Numbered from the stretch's first letter, positions 16,040-27,640 are shown. The stretch: DNA of 37,262 nt from Roseateles toxinivorans (GCA_945898095.1 CAMDHE010000039.1:1-37262), one strand, 5' to 3'. Translations and numbers: made by a program. The notes: generated by a model not told the origin, from the sequence alone.

Positions 16040-16344
16040 GAGGAGGTTTCTGGATTGGAGGTTCGGGGGGAGGCTGACTTGATGCCCAAGCGGGCAAACA
16101 AAGCAGGCGCATTGTCAGGCACGCCGTCATGGCCGCCTTGGCAAAAGGGATTGCAGCGCAAAATTCTGCTGCCGGCCAGATAGCTTCCAGCTAAAGCGCC
16201 ATGGCGCTGCAAGGCTTCAATGGCATAGATCGAGCAGGTTGGCTCGAAGCGGCAGGAGGCGCCGAGCCAAGGACTCAGCATCAGCCGATAGAAGCGCACG
16301 GCTCCGATCAGCGCTCGCTGAGCGATCGATGGCGGCTTGTTCAT
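16036..16344 (-). CDS. yidD: Membrane insertion efficiency factor YidD
   Basis: A 102-residue YidD family protein, a small cytoplasmic-side membrane-associated factor that helps YidC-dependent insertion. It has an amphipathic N-terminus (ALIGAVRFYRLMLSPWLG), the cysteine motif CRFEPTCSIYAIEALQRHGA, and HDGVPD near the C-terminus, all family hallmarks. The start at 16344 (MNKPPSIAQRALIG) is chosen over an in-frame start at 16458 because the longer version would lie inside rnpA and adds no conserved sequence. It lies 7 bases behind rnpA and overlaps yidC by 3 bp, in the standard order rpmH-rnpA-yidD-yidC. Confidence 0.93.
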   Translation of the reverse strand: MNKPPSIAQRALIGAVRFYRLMLSPWLGASCRFEPTCSIYAIEALQRHGALAGSYLAGSRILRCNPFCQGGHDGVPDNAPALFARLGIKSASPRTSNPETSS

Positions 16345-16351
16345 GTCCGGC

Positions 16352-16804
16352 TCAGGCGCTGGCGCGAGCCTGTACGCGGCCGACCAGTTGTGACAACTCG
16401 CCATGAGCGGCCAGGCGCAGTGCATCGGATGCAGCGCTTGGAAACAGCTTGCGATCAAAAGGCGAACGCAAACGCACCACCCACATGCCGGGTGGCAGTT
16501 GAGCTTGGCCGGCGAATGCGGCGCGAATCTGGCGTTTCAGCAAGGAGCGGGTCACAGAGCGTTTGGCATGGCGTTTGGGAACGACAACACCGAGCCAGCA
16601 GCCTTCAGGGGGTGTTTCATCCACAGGGCTGTGGAGCAGCTGTGCGTCACCTGTTGATAACTTGCTATTTCCGGTGCACAAGATCTTGCCGGCCCGGCTC
16701 GGACAGGCGGCCAGATGGTGCACGGCGAAATGGCTGCTGCGAACGCGGCTGGTAGTTCCCAGGACGCGGACGAAGTCTTCAGATCGCACGATGCGGCCCA
16801 TCAC
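16352..16804 (-). CDS. rnpA: Ribonuclease P protein component RnpA
   Basis: The protein subunit of RNase P, which supports the catalytic RNA in 5' maturation of tRNA precursors. The 150-residue product is longer than E. coli RnpA (119) because of an insertion (about 36-68, including KLSTGDAQLLHSPVDETPPE) that is usual in Burkholderiales. The RNR motif region is KRHAKRSVTRSLLKRQIR, and the start region has FVRVL...SSHFAVHH. The inserted stretch contains DnaA-box-like 9-mers on the DNA level. A tandem ATG at 16801 is an alternative start. It follows rpmH by 17 bases. Confidence 0.95.
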   Translation of the reverse strand: MMGRIVRSEDFVRVLGTTSRVRSSHFAVHHLAACPSRAGKILCTGNSKLSTGDAQLLHSPVDETPPEGCWLGVVVPKRHAKRSVTRSLLKRQIRAAFAGQAQLPPGMWVVRLRSPFDRKLFPSAASDALRLAAHGELSQLVGRVQARASA

Positions 16805-16821
16805 AGGCCTTTTGTCCTGAC

Positions 16822-16956
16822 TCAGACAGCCAGGCGCTTGCGACCCTTGGCGCGGCGCGCAGCGATCACGGCGCGACCGCCGCGTGTCTTCATGCGGACC
16901 AGGAAGCCGTGGGTACGGGCGCGGCGGGTCTTGGAGGCTTGGTAAGTGCGTTTCAT
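16822..16956 (-). CDS. rpmH: 50S ribosomal protein L34
   Basis: The 44-residue L34 protein of the large ribosomal subunit: [20 protein letters not shown], then [20 protein letters not shown] and RLAV. Length and sequence are fully typical. ATG at 16956 is the only sensible start; the longer in-frame extension to 17103 is non-coding leader. It is the first gene of the minus-strand cluster beside the origin and its promoter must lie within 16957-17200. Confidence 0.98.
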   Translation of the reverse strand: MKRTYQASKTRRARTHGFLVRMKTRGGRAVIAARRAKGRKRLAV

Positions 16957-17173
16957 GATGATTGCCCAGTGGGGTAATTCGGTAAGGTCCAAGGTCGTCA
17001 GATGACGCCCTGGCGGGTGGTGGCGATCAGTCGCCGGGATACAAACGGACCTGCGGTTTGCTACCCGCCCATCGATTTTCGACTTTAGACAGCCTTGAAT
17101 CAATGGTCACTGATCAGCCCCGCGCCGGCGCGCTTGGCGTTCACAAGGTTGGCCAAAACCCCCTGTTTGACAA

Positions 17174-17194
17174 GTCTGTCCTCGATGGACAGAC
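17174..17194. repeat. Perfect inverted repeat in the origin gap
   Basis: GTCTGTCC (17174-17181) and GGACAGAC (17187-17194) are exact reverse complements with a 5-base loop TCGAT. TTGACA (17167-17172), a consensus -35 hexamer, sits just in front; no convincing -10 follows on the plus strand. Confidence 0.5.
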
Positions 17195-17239
17195 CAGACA
17201 AGCGCCGGGTTCGGTCAACGCTGTGCAGATCGAGCATTC

Positions 17240-17255
17240 TGGCATGGTCATGCCA
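17240..17255. repeat. Short palindrome TGGCATG-GT-CATGCCA in the origin gap
   Basis: Two 7-bp arms that are exact reverse complements around GT. It is compact enough for a dimeric protein site or a cruciform-type origin element; no known motif is claimed. Confidence 0.45.
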
Positions 17256-17368
17256 ATTGCCCTACCTAGCGTCCGGAAAACCCGCGATTACAACAAACTT
17301 TTAGCCCCAGGTCAATGCAATTCTCGGGAATACCCCGAGCCAAGACGGCTGAAAGCTTGCCAAAATTC

Positions 17369-17377
17369 TGTGGATAA
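17369..17377 (-). other. DnaA box, perfect consensus
   Basis: TGTGGATAA on the plus strand is the reverse complement of TTATCCACA, the high-affinity DnaA-binding 9-mer. It lies 61 bases before the dnaA start codon. Confidence 0.85.
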
Positions 17378-17428
17378 CCTCTGGTTTTTATGTTTTCAGT
17401 CCGTACAATCGGGCCCCTCCTGAACAAG

Positions 17429-17437
17429 TTTTCCACA
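17429..17437 (+). other. Near-consensus DnaA box abutting dnaA ATG
   Basis: TTTTCCACA differs from TTATCCACA at one position and ends at the base before the dnaA ATG (17438). DnaA bound here would cover the start codon region, which suggests autoregulation. Confidence 0.55.
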
Positions 17438-18901
17438 ATGAGCGCAGAGATGATTGGCGCAGACCTGTGGCAGCGCGGTTGTGATCGATTAGCCGCTGAA
17501 CTGCCCGAACAACAATTCAATACCTGGATTCGTCCCTTGCCGCCTGCTGTTTTGGCTGACGGTGCCGGCGCGGATGGCCTGGTGTTCTGCCTGCGCGTGC
17601 CCAATCGTTTCAAGCTCGACTGGATTCGTAACCAATATTCAACAAGGATCGAGTCGATCCTGTCCGAACTGGCCGGCAAGCCGGCCAAGCTCGAGCTGGC
17701 CTTGGCCTCCCGGGACAATGTAGGTCAGCCTTCGCAAGCGCTGCCTGCCAACCAGCCGATTGCGGTCGGGCAGGTCTTGCACAACGGCTTGCGGCCGGTG
17801 TCGATCAATGGCGCTGCTACCGTTCAATCCAGTTCATCGCCCAACCAGATCGCGCAGCAAAGCCCGGCCCCGAGTTCCACTCGCCACCGCATCAACAGCG
17901 CGCTGACCTTTGACAATCTGGTGCCCGGGCGTGCCAACCAGATGGCGCGCACTGCGGCCTTGCATGTCGCCGGCGCGCCAGGGCAGATGTACAACCCGCT
18001 GTTCATATATGGCGGCGTGGGTCTGGGCAAGACTCATTTGATCCATGCGGTCGGCAATGCCTTGCTGAAGGACAAGCCGGACGCCCGCGTGCTCTATCTG
18101 CATGCCGAGCAGTTCATCTCCGATGTGGTGAAGAACTACCAGCGCAAGACTTTTGATGAGTTGAAGGCCAAATACCATTCGCTCGACCTGCTGCTGATCG
18201 ATGATGTGCAGTTCTTCGCCGGCAAGGAGCGCACGCAGGAGGAGTTCTTCAACGCCTTCGAGGCGCTGCTGGCCAAGCGGGCGCACATCATCATGACCAG
18301 TGACACCTACCCGAAGGGCCTGGTGGACATCGACGAGCGCTTGACCAGCCGCTTCGATGCCGGTTTGACCGTGGCGATCGAGCCGCCCGAGCTCGAGATG
18401 CGGGTGGCGATTCTGATCAAGAAGGCCGAGGCCGAGGCCACGCCGATGCCCGAGGATGTGGCCTTCTTCATCGCCAAGAATGTGCGTGCGAATGTGCGTG
18501 AGCTCGAAGGTGCGCTGCGCAAGGTGCTGGCCTACAGCCGCTTCAGCCACAAGGAAATCAATATCCAGTTGGCACGCGAGGCGCTGAAGGATCTGCTGTC
18601 GATCCAGAACCGGCAGATCTCGGTGGAAAACATCCAGAAGACGGTGGCCGACTTCTACAAGATCAAGATCGGTGACATGTATTCGAAGAAACGCCCGGCC
18701 TCGATCGCCAGGCCGCGCCAGATTGCCATGTATATCGCCAAGGAGTTGACGCAGAAGAGTTTGCCGGAAATCGGCGAGCTGTTCGGCGGCCGCGATCACA
18801 CGACCGTGCTGCATGCGGTGCGCAAGATCGGCGGCGAAAGACAGAAAAATACCGAACTGAACCAGCAATTGCATGTGCTGGAACAGACTTTAAAAGGCTG
18901 A
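17438..18901 (+). CDS. dnaA: Chromosomal replication initiator protein DnaA
   Basis: DnaA binds the origin boxes, opens the duplex and loads the DnaB helicase. The 487-residue product has domain I (1-85, [20 protein letters not shown]), a Ser/Gln/Pro-rich linker domain II (about 95-150), the AAA+ domain III with Walker A GGVGLGKT (192-199), Walker [11 protein letters not shown] and the arginine-finger region, and domain IV with the DnaA signature around [19 protein letters not shown] at 17438 matches the usual N-terminus; an extension to 17390 would run through the DnaA box and is rejected. The ribosome site is poor, since the DnaA-box-like sequence takes its place. Confidence 0.98.
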   Translation: MSAEMIGADLWQRGCDRLAAELPEQQFNTWIRPLPPAVLADGAGADGLVFCLRVPNRFKLDWIRNQYSTRIESILSELAGKPAKLELALASRDNVGQPSQALPANQPIAVGQVLHNGLRPVSINGAATVQSSSSPNQIAQQSPAPSSTRHRINSALTFDNLVPGRANQMARTAALHVAGAPGQMYNPLFIYGGVGLGKTHLIHAVGNALLKDKPDARVLYLHAEQFISDVVKNYQRKTFDELKAKYHSLDLLLIDDVQFFAGKERTQEEFFNAFEALLAKRAHIIMTSDTYPKGLVDIDERLTSRFDAGLTVAIEPPELEMRVAILIKKAEAEATPMPEDVAFFIAKNVRANVRELEGALRKVLAYSRFSHKEINIQLAREALKDLLSIQNRQISVENIQKTVADFYKIKIGDMYSKKRPASIARPRQIAMYIAKELTQKSLPEIGELFGGRDHTTVLHAVRKIGGERQKNTELNQQLHVLEQTLKG

Positions 18902-19011
18902 TTCAGCTGGCAATGGTTGATTCGGGCAGGAATTGGCTTCGGAGTAAGTCAAAATGCGCGGTGCTGGCGTGATTGCGCCATCCCGATCAAAACAAGCGGA
19001 AAGAGGTTGAC

Positions 19012-20133
19012 ATGATTGTGTTGAAAGCCACCCAGGACAAGGTGCTTGGCGCCCTGCAAGCGGTCGCCGGCATCGTGGAGCGCCGCCACACCTTGCCCAT
19101 ACTCGCCAATGTGCTGATCCGCAAGCAAGGCGGAAACCTCGAGCTGACCACCAGCGATCTGGAGATCCAGGTGCGTACGACGGCCGAGCTGGGCGGGGAT
19201 GCGGGCGATTTCTCCACCACCGTTGGCGCGCGCAAGCTGATCGACATCCTGCGCTCGATGCCAGCCGATCAGACCGTATCGCTGACGGCAAATGCCTCCA
19301 AGCTGACGCTGCAAGGCGGCAAGAGTCGCTTCACGCTGCAGACCTTGCCCGCCGACGACTTCCCGCTGGTGCAGGAAGCCGCCGATTTCGGGCCGGTGTT
19401 CTCGGTGCCGCAGAAGACGCTGAAGATGTTGATCAACCAGGTGCACTTCGCGATGGCGGTGCATGACATCCGCTATTACCTCAACGGCATCCTGTTCGTT
19501 GCCGAAGGCAACAGCCTGACGCTGGTGGCCACCGATGGGCATCGCCTGGCGCTGGCGCAAGCCACGCTAGAGACCGACATTCCCAAGCAGGAAGTGATCC
19601 TGCCGCGCAAGACGGTGCTGGAATTGATGCGTTTGCTGAAGGACGGCAAGGGCGAAAGCGAAGAGCAGCCGATCGAGATGCGCTTTGCCGGCAATCAGGC
19701 CAAGTTCAGCTTCTCAGGCATGGAATTCGTGACCAAATTGGTCGAGGGCAAGTTCCCGGATTACAACCGCGTCATCCCGAAGTCGCACAAGTTCAATGTA
19801 ACGCTGGGCCGCGTGACGCTGCTGTCATCGCTGCAACGCGCCGCGATTTTGACCAGCGAAAAGTTCAAGGCCGTGCGCCTGTCCTTCGAGCCGGGTCTGT
19901 TGTCGATCGCATCGAGCAATGCCGAGCAGGAAGAGGCCAAGGAAGAGATCGAGATCGACTACGGCGGCGACCTGATCGAAACCGGTTTCAACGTGACCTA
20001 TCTGATGGACGCTTTGTCGAACATGAGCCAGGACATGGTCAGCATCGACCTGAACGACAGTTCGGCCAGCGCCTTGATCACCATCCCCGGGCAAACCGGC
20101 TTCAAGTATGTCGTGATGCCAATGCGGATCTGA
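19012..20133 (+). CDS. dnaN: DNA polymerase III beta subunit (sliding clamp)
   Basis: DnaN is the ring-shaped clamp that tethers DNA polymerases to DNA. The 373-residue product has the three-domain clamp fold: MIVLKATQDKVLGALQAVAG at the N-terminus, ERRHTLPILANVLI, FVAEGNSLTLVATDGHRLAL in the middle domain, and the C-terminal IPGQTGFKYVVMPMRI, with the MPMR end typical of functional clamps. ATG at 19012 is chosen because AAGAGG lies 6 bases upstream and because the preceding in-frame codons back to 18973 are not conserved. It follows dnaA by 110 bases and precedes gyrB. Confidence 0.97.
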   Translation: MIVLKATQDKVLGALQAVAGIVERRHTLPILANVLIRKQGGNLELTTSDLEIQVRTTAELGGDAGDFSTTVGARKLIDILRSMPADQTVSLTANASKLTLQGGKSRFTLQTLPADDFPLVQEAADFGPVFSVPQKTLKMLINQVHFAMAVHDIRYYLNGILFVAEGNSLTLVATDGHRLALAQATLETDIPKQEVILPRKTVLELMRLLKDGKGESEEQPIEMRFAGNQAKFSFSGMEFVTKLVEGKFPDYNRVIPKSHKFNVTLGRVTLLSSLQRAAILTSEKFKAVRLSFEPGLLSIASSNAEQEEAKEEIEIDYGGDLIETGFNVTYLMDALSNMSQDMVSIDLNDSSASALITIPGQTGFKYVVMPMRI

Positions 20134-20157
20134 GCCCGACGGCATCCTGAAAAAACG

Positions 20158-20180
20158 CAGCGGGCCAGTCTGGCCCGCTG
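20158..20180 (+). terminator. Strong hairpin between dnaN and gyrB
   Basis: CAGCGGGCCA (20158-20167) and TGGCCCGCTG (20171-20180) form a perfect 10-bp stem with a 3-base loop, preceded by an A-run. The downstream sequence ATGCAATTTTG is only weakly T-rich, so it may be a partial terminator, attenuator or mRNA stabiliser. Confidence 0.55.
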
Positions 20181-20181
20181 A

Positions 20182-22803
<2,622 letters not shown>

Positions 22804-22833
22804 TGACGTTGATCGATGCTGCTCCTGGCCAGC

Positions 22834-22858
22834 TGAGTTCAGCTGCAATCTGAACTCA
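22834..22858. terminator. Inverted repeat between convergent gyrB and response-regulator genes
   Basis: TGAGTTCA (22834-22841) and TGAACTCA (22851-22858) form an 8-bp stem with a 9-base loop. The right arm includes the stop codon of the minus-strand response regulator. There is no T-run; it may act as a shared weak terminator. Confidence 0.4.
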
Positions 22859-23539
22859 CGCGACCGGCGCGTCAAAGCGGTAGCCCACGCCATAGACCGA
22901 TGCGATGCAATCGTCTTTGGCGTGGATGGCCTGCAACTTGCGCCGGAGGTTTTTCACATGGGTGTCAATCGCCCGGTCGCTGACGTCACGCAGGTCCGCA
23001 TGCGCGCTTTCCAGCAATTGCCCCCTTGAGAACACCCGGCCGGGTTGCTTGAGCAAATGGCGCAGCATGCGGAACTCCAGCGGTGTCAGCGACAGCCAAT
23101 GGCCACGCCAGGCAATTCGCAAACCCGAATCGTCGATGTTCCAGACGCGCTCGGGCGGGGTCAGATAGCCCTCGGCGCGGCGCAGCAGCGCTTTCACCCG
23201 GGCCATCACCTCGCGCGGACTGAAGGGCTTGCAGACATAGTCGTCGGCACCACTGTTCAGCCCCAGCAGGCGGTCGAGTTCATCAACCCTTGCGGTCAGC
23301 ATCAAGATCGGCATGGCACTGAATTTGCGCACTTCGCGGCACAGGCTCACGCCGTCCAGCCCGGGCAGCATCAGGTCCAGGATCAGCAGGTCCGGCGCTG
23401 CATGCCGGATCTCGGACAGGGCCAATTCGCCATCGGCCAGCGCCTGCGCCTGGTGGCCGTCATTGCGCAGGTAGTCGACCAGCAACTGTGCGATGCGCGC
23501 ATCGTCTTCCACCACCAGAATGCGGCGTGCCGCGTTCAT
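22856..23539 (-). CDS. baeR: OmpR-type response regulator, BaeR-like
   Basis: A 227-residue transcription factor with a receiver domain (6-118) and an OmpR/PhoB winged helix (about 130-225). The acidic pocket is E11/D12/D13, the phospho-acceptor D55 in LILDLMLPG, the switch Thr in MLTAR, and K104 in VCKPFSPRE. The receiver strongly resembles BaeR (LLDLMLPG..GL.LCREIR.FS..PI.M.TA....DRLLGL..GADDY.CKP.SPREV), which responds to envelope stress and controls efflux genes in E. coli. The gene overlaps the sensor gene by 4 bp, so the pair is cotranscribed. The targets are unknown; the divergent TonB-dependent receptor operon is an obvious candidate. Confidence 0.88.
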   Translation of the reverse strand: MNAARRILVVEDDARIAQLLVDYLRNDGHQAQALADGELALSEIRHAAPDLLILDLMLPGLDGVSLCREVRKFSAMPILMLTARVDELDRLLGLNSGADDYVCKPFSPREVMARVKALLRRAEGYLTPPERVWNIDDSGLRIAWRGHWLSLTPLEFRMLRHLLKQPGRVFSRGQLLESAHADLRDVSDRAIDTHVKNLRRKLQAIHAKDDCIASVYGVGYRFDAPVA

Positions 23540-25014
23540 GCGCTGTTGCCCGCAGCGGGTTGTTGTGAAGCCTGAGCTTGTGCGCGCTGCGGCAGGCTGA
23601 CGGTAATGCGCAGGCCGCCCAGCGCCGAGGCCGCGACGTCCAGTTGGCCGCCATGCGCTTGCGCGATCGCCTCGCAGATGGCCAGACCCAGGCCGCTACC
23701 GCCATGCTGACGGGCACGCGCCTTGTCGCTGCGGTACAAGGGCTCGCAAAGTTGCGCCAGTTGCGCCGCCGGCACGCCGGGTGAGCTGTCTTCAACCACC
23801 ATGCTCACCTTTTCGCCCGCATGCTGCAGCCCGATCCTCACCTGGCCGGGCGCGTCGGTGTAACGCAGGCTGTTCTCGATCAGGTTGGCCAGCAACTGTT
23901 CGATGCGGTCGGCATCCCATTGCACCGCCAGTGTCGCCAAATGATCCGGCAGTTGCAGATCGAGCGTCAGCCCGGCTGCACAGGCGCGGCCCTCGAAACG
24001 GCGGATCAATCGGTGTAACAAGGCCGACGCATCGCAAGCCGCAAAGTGGCAGGGCAGGGCCTGCAGGTCAGAGGTGGCCAGCAGGTGCAGGTCGTCGACC
24101 AGCTTGGCGATGCGCAGCACTTCTTCGTGTAACACCGTAATCGCTTCTTGCCGCAGCGGCCTGATGCCGTCTTGCAGCGCCTCGATGTCGCCGCGCAGCA
24201 CGGTCAGCGGCGTGCGCAATTCATGCGAGATGTCGGCCAGCCAGCGCCGCCTTGCGCCTTCCATGCGCTGCAGCCCTTCGGCCATGCGGTTGACATTGCG
24301 AACTACATCACCGATCTCGTCGGAGCGATCCGCCAGATCGGGCCCGGCCGGCAAGCGCACCGCCAGTTCACCCCTTGCCAGGCGTTGGGTCGCCTCCTGC
24401 ACGGCCAGCAGCGGGCGCGTCCAGCGGCGGGCCAGCATTGCGGCAGTGAGCAAGGCCAGCAACATCAGGCCCGCAGAGCTGGCGGCGATGACGCGGTACT
24501 GGTCATGCAGGAAACGCGCCTCGCCGCCTTCTGGAAATTTCGGCGCCGGCTTCATGCGGACCATGGCCACCACCACATCGTTCAGCCGCACCGGCCGCTC
24601 GACGATCGGCCCGGAGTCGCCGCTACCGGCAAGCAGCGATGCACCGGTCAGCAAGCTGCCGTCCATCCCCACCACCTGCACGCGTTCTGGAAAGGGATCA
24701 GGCCCGGGTTGGCGCATTTCCCGGGGAGGCGGTCTGCCTGGTAGACCTGGCAAACCGGCCGCCCGTTTCAGTTCGTCCATCAAGGCGCCCATGTCGAGCT
24801 TGCCCTGTTGCAAGACCTGCACGCCACCTTCGCGGGCGACGGCGGCGGCGACGACTTCTGCAAAGCGCTCAAGGTGCTCTACGTCGCGCGCTGCCAGGTA
24901 GTTGCCAAAGCCGTTGCGCAAATTCCAGGCCGTCAGGCCGCCCAGGGCCAGCACGGCCAAGCCGGCAAAGGCCAGCAAGGTCAGGGACAGGGTGTGAACG
25001 AGTCGCAGCCGCAT
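23536..25014 (-). CDS. baeS: Sensor histidine kinase, BaeS-like
   Basis: A 492-residue inner-membrane kinase. Membrane spans lie at about 10-30 and 175-197, enclosing a periplasmic domain rich in Pro and Gly (GLPGLPGRPPPREM). A HAMP linker (about 198-253) is followed by the phospho-acceptor H264 in ADISHELRTPLTVLRG, and the ATPase domain has NLIENSLRYT (N box) and GGSGLGLAICEAIA (G2 box). RRWLADISHELRTPL plus IEALQDGIRPL are marks of the BaeS group. The C-terminus is an Ala/Gln tail. The gene is divergent from the TonB-dependent receptor with 127 bases between the start codons, and first in the operon with baeR. Confidence 0.88.
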   Translation of the reverse strand: MRLRLVHTLSLTLLAFAGLAVLALGGLTAWNLRNGFGNYLAARDVEHLERFAEVVAAAVAREGGVQVLQQGKLDMGALMDELKRAAGLPGLPGRPPPREMRQPGPDPFPERVQVVGMDGSLLTGASLLAGSGDSGPIVERPVRLNDVVVAMVRMKPAPKFPEGGEARFLHDQYRVIAASSAGLMLLALLTAAMLARRWTRPLLAVQEATQRLARGELAVRLPAGPDLADRSDEIGDVVRNVNRMAEGLQRMEGARRRWLADISHELRTPLTVLRGDIEALQDGIRPLRQEAITVLHEEVLRIAKLVDDLHLLATSDLQALPCHFAACDASALLHRLIRRFEGRACAAGLTLDLQLPDHLATLAVQWDADRIEQLLANLIENSLRYTDAPGQVRIGLQHAGEKVSMVVEDSSPGVPAAQLAQLCEPLYRSDKARARQHGGSGLGLAICEAIAQAHGGQLDVAASALGGLRITVSLPQRAQAQASQQPAAGNSA

Positions 25015-25141
25015 GTTGTATTGAGGGTGACAGGAAGCACATCAAGCCAGAGGACTGTGAGGCAATTGTGAGCGGCCGCACATCGTTGCCCCATCTTGCC
25101 AGGCCAAGCTGCCGGGCATCGATCACTTCAACGGCCTCGCA

Positions 25142-27511
25142 ATGCGCTATCCCCGGATATTACTGATTTTCGCAACCCGACTGATGCTGACGCTCGGCCT
25201 GCTGTGCGCGGCGGCCGTCGCAATCGCACAGGCCGGCTCGTCCGCTACCTTGCGCGGCACCGTCGTCGATTTCAAGACCGGGGAAGCGCTGAGCCGGGTC
25301 AAGGTGATCTTGCCTAGACTGAACCGCGAGGCCATCACCGACGATCAGGGACGGTTCGAACTGACCCAGGTGGCCGAGGGTGAAGTGGTGCTGCTCGTCA
25401 CGACTGTGGGTTACGGTCGGTCAAGCCAGACCGTCACGCTGCGGGCCAATGAGTTGCTGGTGTTGAAAGTGGCGCTCGGTGCCGAGGCGGTCAAACCGGC
25501 GGCCTCGGACATGGCCCAACTCGACATCGTCAACGTCACGGGTCAGCGCCTTGCTCGCGCCACGGTGGCCCAGGCATCGGTGCACGACATCGGCAACACC
25601 GACTTGCAGAACCTGTCGACGGTGCTGGCCAATGACCCCTTGCGCGCCGTCCATAACCTTCCCGGCGTCACCGCCAACCAGGACTTTTACGGCCAGTTCG
25701 CGGTGCGCGGTGCCCCGAGCAGCAAGGTCGGCGTGCAGATCGACGGCGTGCTGCTGGACAACGCCTTTCATGGCTTTACCGATCAGGGCGACCTGGGTTC
25801 GGTCTCCCTCGCGAACGGGACAATGGTCGACTCGATCACCTTGTACAGCGGGGTAGCTCCGGCTCGCTTTGGCGGCCGGCTCGGTGGCGCCTTGCAGCTG
25901 GAGACTCGCGAAGGCAGCCGCGACGGGAGCTTCACGCGCATCGATCTCGACTCGCTTAGCGCCTCGGTGACGACCGAAGGCCCGATTGGCGCAGAAAGAC
26001 GCGGCTCTTACCTGTTGTCGGCGCGCAAGAGCTTTCTGCAGTACCTGATGTCGAACCTGAAGGTTGGCTCCAGCACCTTGGGCTATGGCGATCTGGATTT
26101 GAAGGTGGACTATTCGCTCACGGCCACCGACAAGATCAGCCTGACCACGGTACTGGGCAACTCCGAGATCTCGCGCACCGCCCGGACGGGCATGGCGCAA
26201 AGCCGGGATTTCCTGACCCAGGGCCAGGGTACCCAGGCTTTTTCCTCGCTGCGCTGGACCTCGGTGCTCAACCCACAGACCACCTCGCGCGCCCAGGTCT
26301 TCTGGACCATGGACGACCAGACGCAGCGCAATCAGGACAGCGACCTGCTGCAGGCAAGGCGAGCCAGCCAGCTTGGCGTGCGCGAGGAGCTGACCTATCG
26401 CCTGTCCGACCAGCATCTGCTGGAGGCCGGTTTCAGCCTGGCCCGCCGCAGCACGACCTTGCAGGAGAACTCGCTGTGGAATTACCAGGCCGGGACCTTG
26501 GCGACCTCGCTGGTGCGCGCGGCAGATTTCGCCAGCAGCGCGATGGAGACCAGTGTCTACCTGCAGGACAACTTCAGCGCGCTGGATGAACGGCTCAAGC
26601 TGAAGGCGGGTGCGCGCGTGGACCGCTCCGGCGCCACCGGGCAGTCGGTATTTCTGCCCCGGCTGGACGCCATCCTGGCCTTGCAGCCCGGCACCCAGCT
26701 GTCGGCAGCAATCGGTCAGACAGCGCAGTTCCCGACGATGGACCAGCTGCATGGCAAGTTCGGCAATACCGGCCTGAAGGCCGAGCGCGCCACCACAGCG
26801 GCCTTGGCGCTGGAACAGCAACTCGGCGATCGGTGGGGTTTGCGGGCGGAGTTGTACGAGCGTCGCGAGTCCGATGTGATCGACTCGCCGGCCACCCATT
26901 TCAGGCTCACCGCCGATGGCCGCTACGCCGTACCGCAAGCTGGTGCCTTGCTGACGAACCAGCTCAAGGGCTACGCGCGCGGTGTGGAACTGATGCTGCA
27001 GCGCCAGAGCGCGAACGGCTTCTCGGGCTGGTTGTCGGTGAGCCGCAGTTTCAACCGCTACAAGCCCGGTGACGGCGGGTTGTCCTACTGGGGCGATCAG
27101 GACCAGCGCACCGCGGTGACCGCCTATGGCAGCTACCGTTGGAACGACTCGTTGAGCTTCAACGCCACCGGCCGCTATGGCAGCGGCACGCCGCTGCCGG
27201 GCTATCTGGGCGCTGCCGGAATGTCCGCGGGTCCGCAGGGCGAAACTCGTGTGAGCTACGACCTGGCGTCAGGCCGCAACACACAGCGCATGGGCTCTTA
27301 TCAGCGGGTCGACTTGCGAGTCAACAAGGTCATCTACGACGCTCGCTACAAGCTGACCTTGAAGGCCGAGATCGCCAACCTGCTCGGGCATGACAACTGG
27401 CGCTACTACGACTATGTCTATCCCGCGGCTGGCGCGCAGAAGACGGTGCTGGTCACCCGCAACACCACCATGCCGCGCCTGCCGACAGTAGGCCTGAGTC
27501 TGGAGTTCTGA
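25142..27511 (+). CDS. TonB-dependent receptor with N-terminal carboxypeptidase-regulatory-like domain
   Basis: A 789-residue outer-membrane receptor. A signal peptide covers about 1-29 (LMLTLGLLCAAAVAIAQA). Residues 33-115 form a CarboxypepD_reg-like beta-sandwich (LRGTVVDFKTGEALSRVKVI ... TTVGYGRSSQTVTL). The plug domain follows (about 150-265), with NLPGVTANQDFYGQFAVRGA and SITLYSGVAPARFGGRLGGA, and then a beta-barrel that ends in the terminal aromatic LSLEF. The barrel seems short for a siderophore receptor, and the ligand is unknown. No exbBD or tonB gene is in the window. The gene heads a plus-strand run with a small secreted peptide, a YHYH lipoprotein and an SGNH hydrolase, and is divergent from baeSR. 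Confidence 0.92.
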   Translation: MRYPRILLIFATRLMLTLGLLCAAAVAIAQAGSSATLRGTVVDFKTGEALSRVKVILPRLNREAITDDQGRFELTQVAEGEVVLLVTTVGYGRSSQTVTLRANELLVLKVALGAEAVKPAASDMAQLDIVNVTGQRLARATVAQASVHDIGNTDLQNLSTVLANDPLRAVHNLPGVTANQDFYGQFAVRGAPSSKVGVQIDGVLLDNAFHGFTDQGDLGSVSLANGTMVDSITLYSGVAPARFGGRLGGALQLETREGSRDGSFTRIDLDSLSASVTTEGPIGAERRGSYLLSARKSFLQYLMSNLKVGSSTLGYGDLDLKVDYSLTATDKISLTTVLGNSEISRTARTGMAQSRDFLTQGQGTQAFSSLRWTSVLNPQTTSRAQVFWTMDDQTQRNQDSDLLQARRASQLGVREELTYRLSDQHLLEAGFSLARRSTTLQENSLWNYQAGTLATSLVRAADFASSAMETSVYLQDNFSALDERLKLKAGARVDRSGATGQSVFLPRLDAILALQPGTQLSAAIGQTAQFPTMDQLHGKFGNTGLKAERATTAALALEQQLGDRWGLRAELYERRESDVIDSPATHFRLTADGRYAVPQAGALLTNQLKGYARGVELMLQRQSANGFSGWLSVSRSFNRYKPGDGGLSYWGDQDQRTAVTAYGSYRWNDSLSFNATGRYGSGTPLPGYLGAAGMSAGPQGETRVSYDLASGRNTQRMGSYQRVDLRVNKVIYDARYKLTLKAEIANLLGHDNWRYYDYVYPAAGAQKTVLVTRNTTMPRLPTVGLSLEF

Positions 27512-27640
27512 GTTCGCCTCGAACACCGATGCAACTATGTGCAAATTGTGGGGAAGTTGCCATATTGGCTCCGCATTGGTCGCGCACAGTGAGGCTTCGT
27601 TACCGCCTGATCGAAGCTGTTTTCACCACGGAGAACTTTC

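Larger units (their letters stand above)
16957..17437. other. Probable replication origin region (oriC), rpmH-dnaA intergenic
   Basis: This 481-bp gap between divergent rpmH and dnaA contains no gene. It has a perfect DnaA box (17369-17377), a near-perfect box touching the dnaA start (17429-17437), an A/T-rich patch between them (GGTTTTTATGTTTTCAG), and perfect inverted repeats at 17174-17194 and 17240-17255. Coding strands switch here from minus to plus, as expected at an origin. The number of strict boxes is low for an origin, so weak boxes probably contribute. The dnaA-dnaN gap (18902-19011) has none that I can see. Confidence 0.7.

Noticed and set aside
16345-16457. Longer yidD starting at 16458
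   Set aside because: The extension lies inside rnpA and has no conserved YidD sequence; ATG at 16344 fits the family.
17095-17423. Plus-strand frames in the origin gap (69-121 codons)
   Set aside because: No ribosome site or family match; they lie across DnaA boxes and inverted repeats.
25064-25075. AATTGTGAGCGG, identical to half of the lac operator
   Set aside because: No second half, no LacI-type gene nearby; chance match.
25421-26938. Long minus-strand frame of 505 codons opposite the TonB-dependent receptor
   Set aside because: Antisense shadow in GC-rich DNA; no motifs and no ribosome site.
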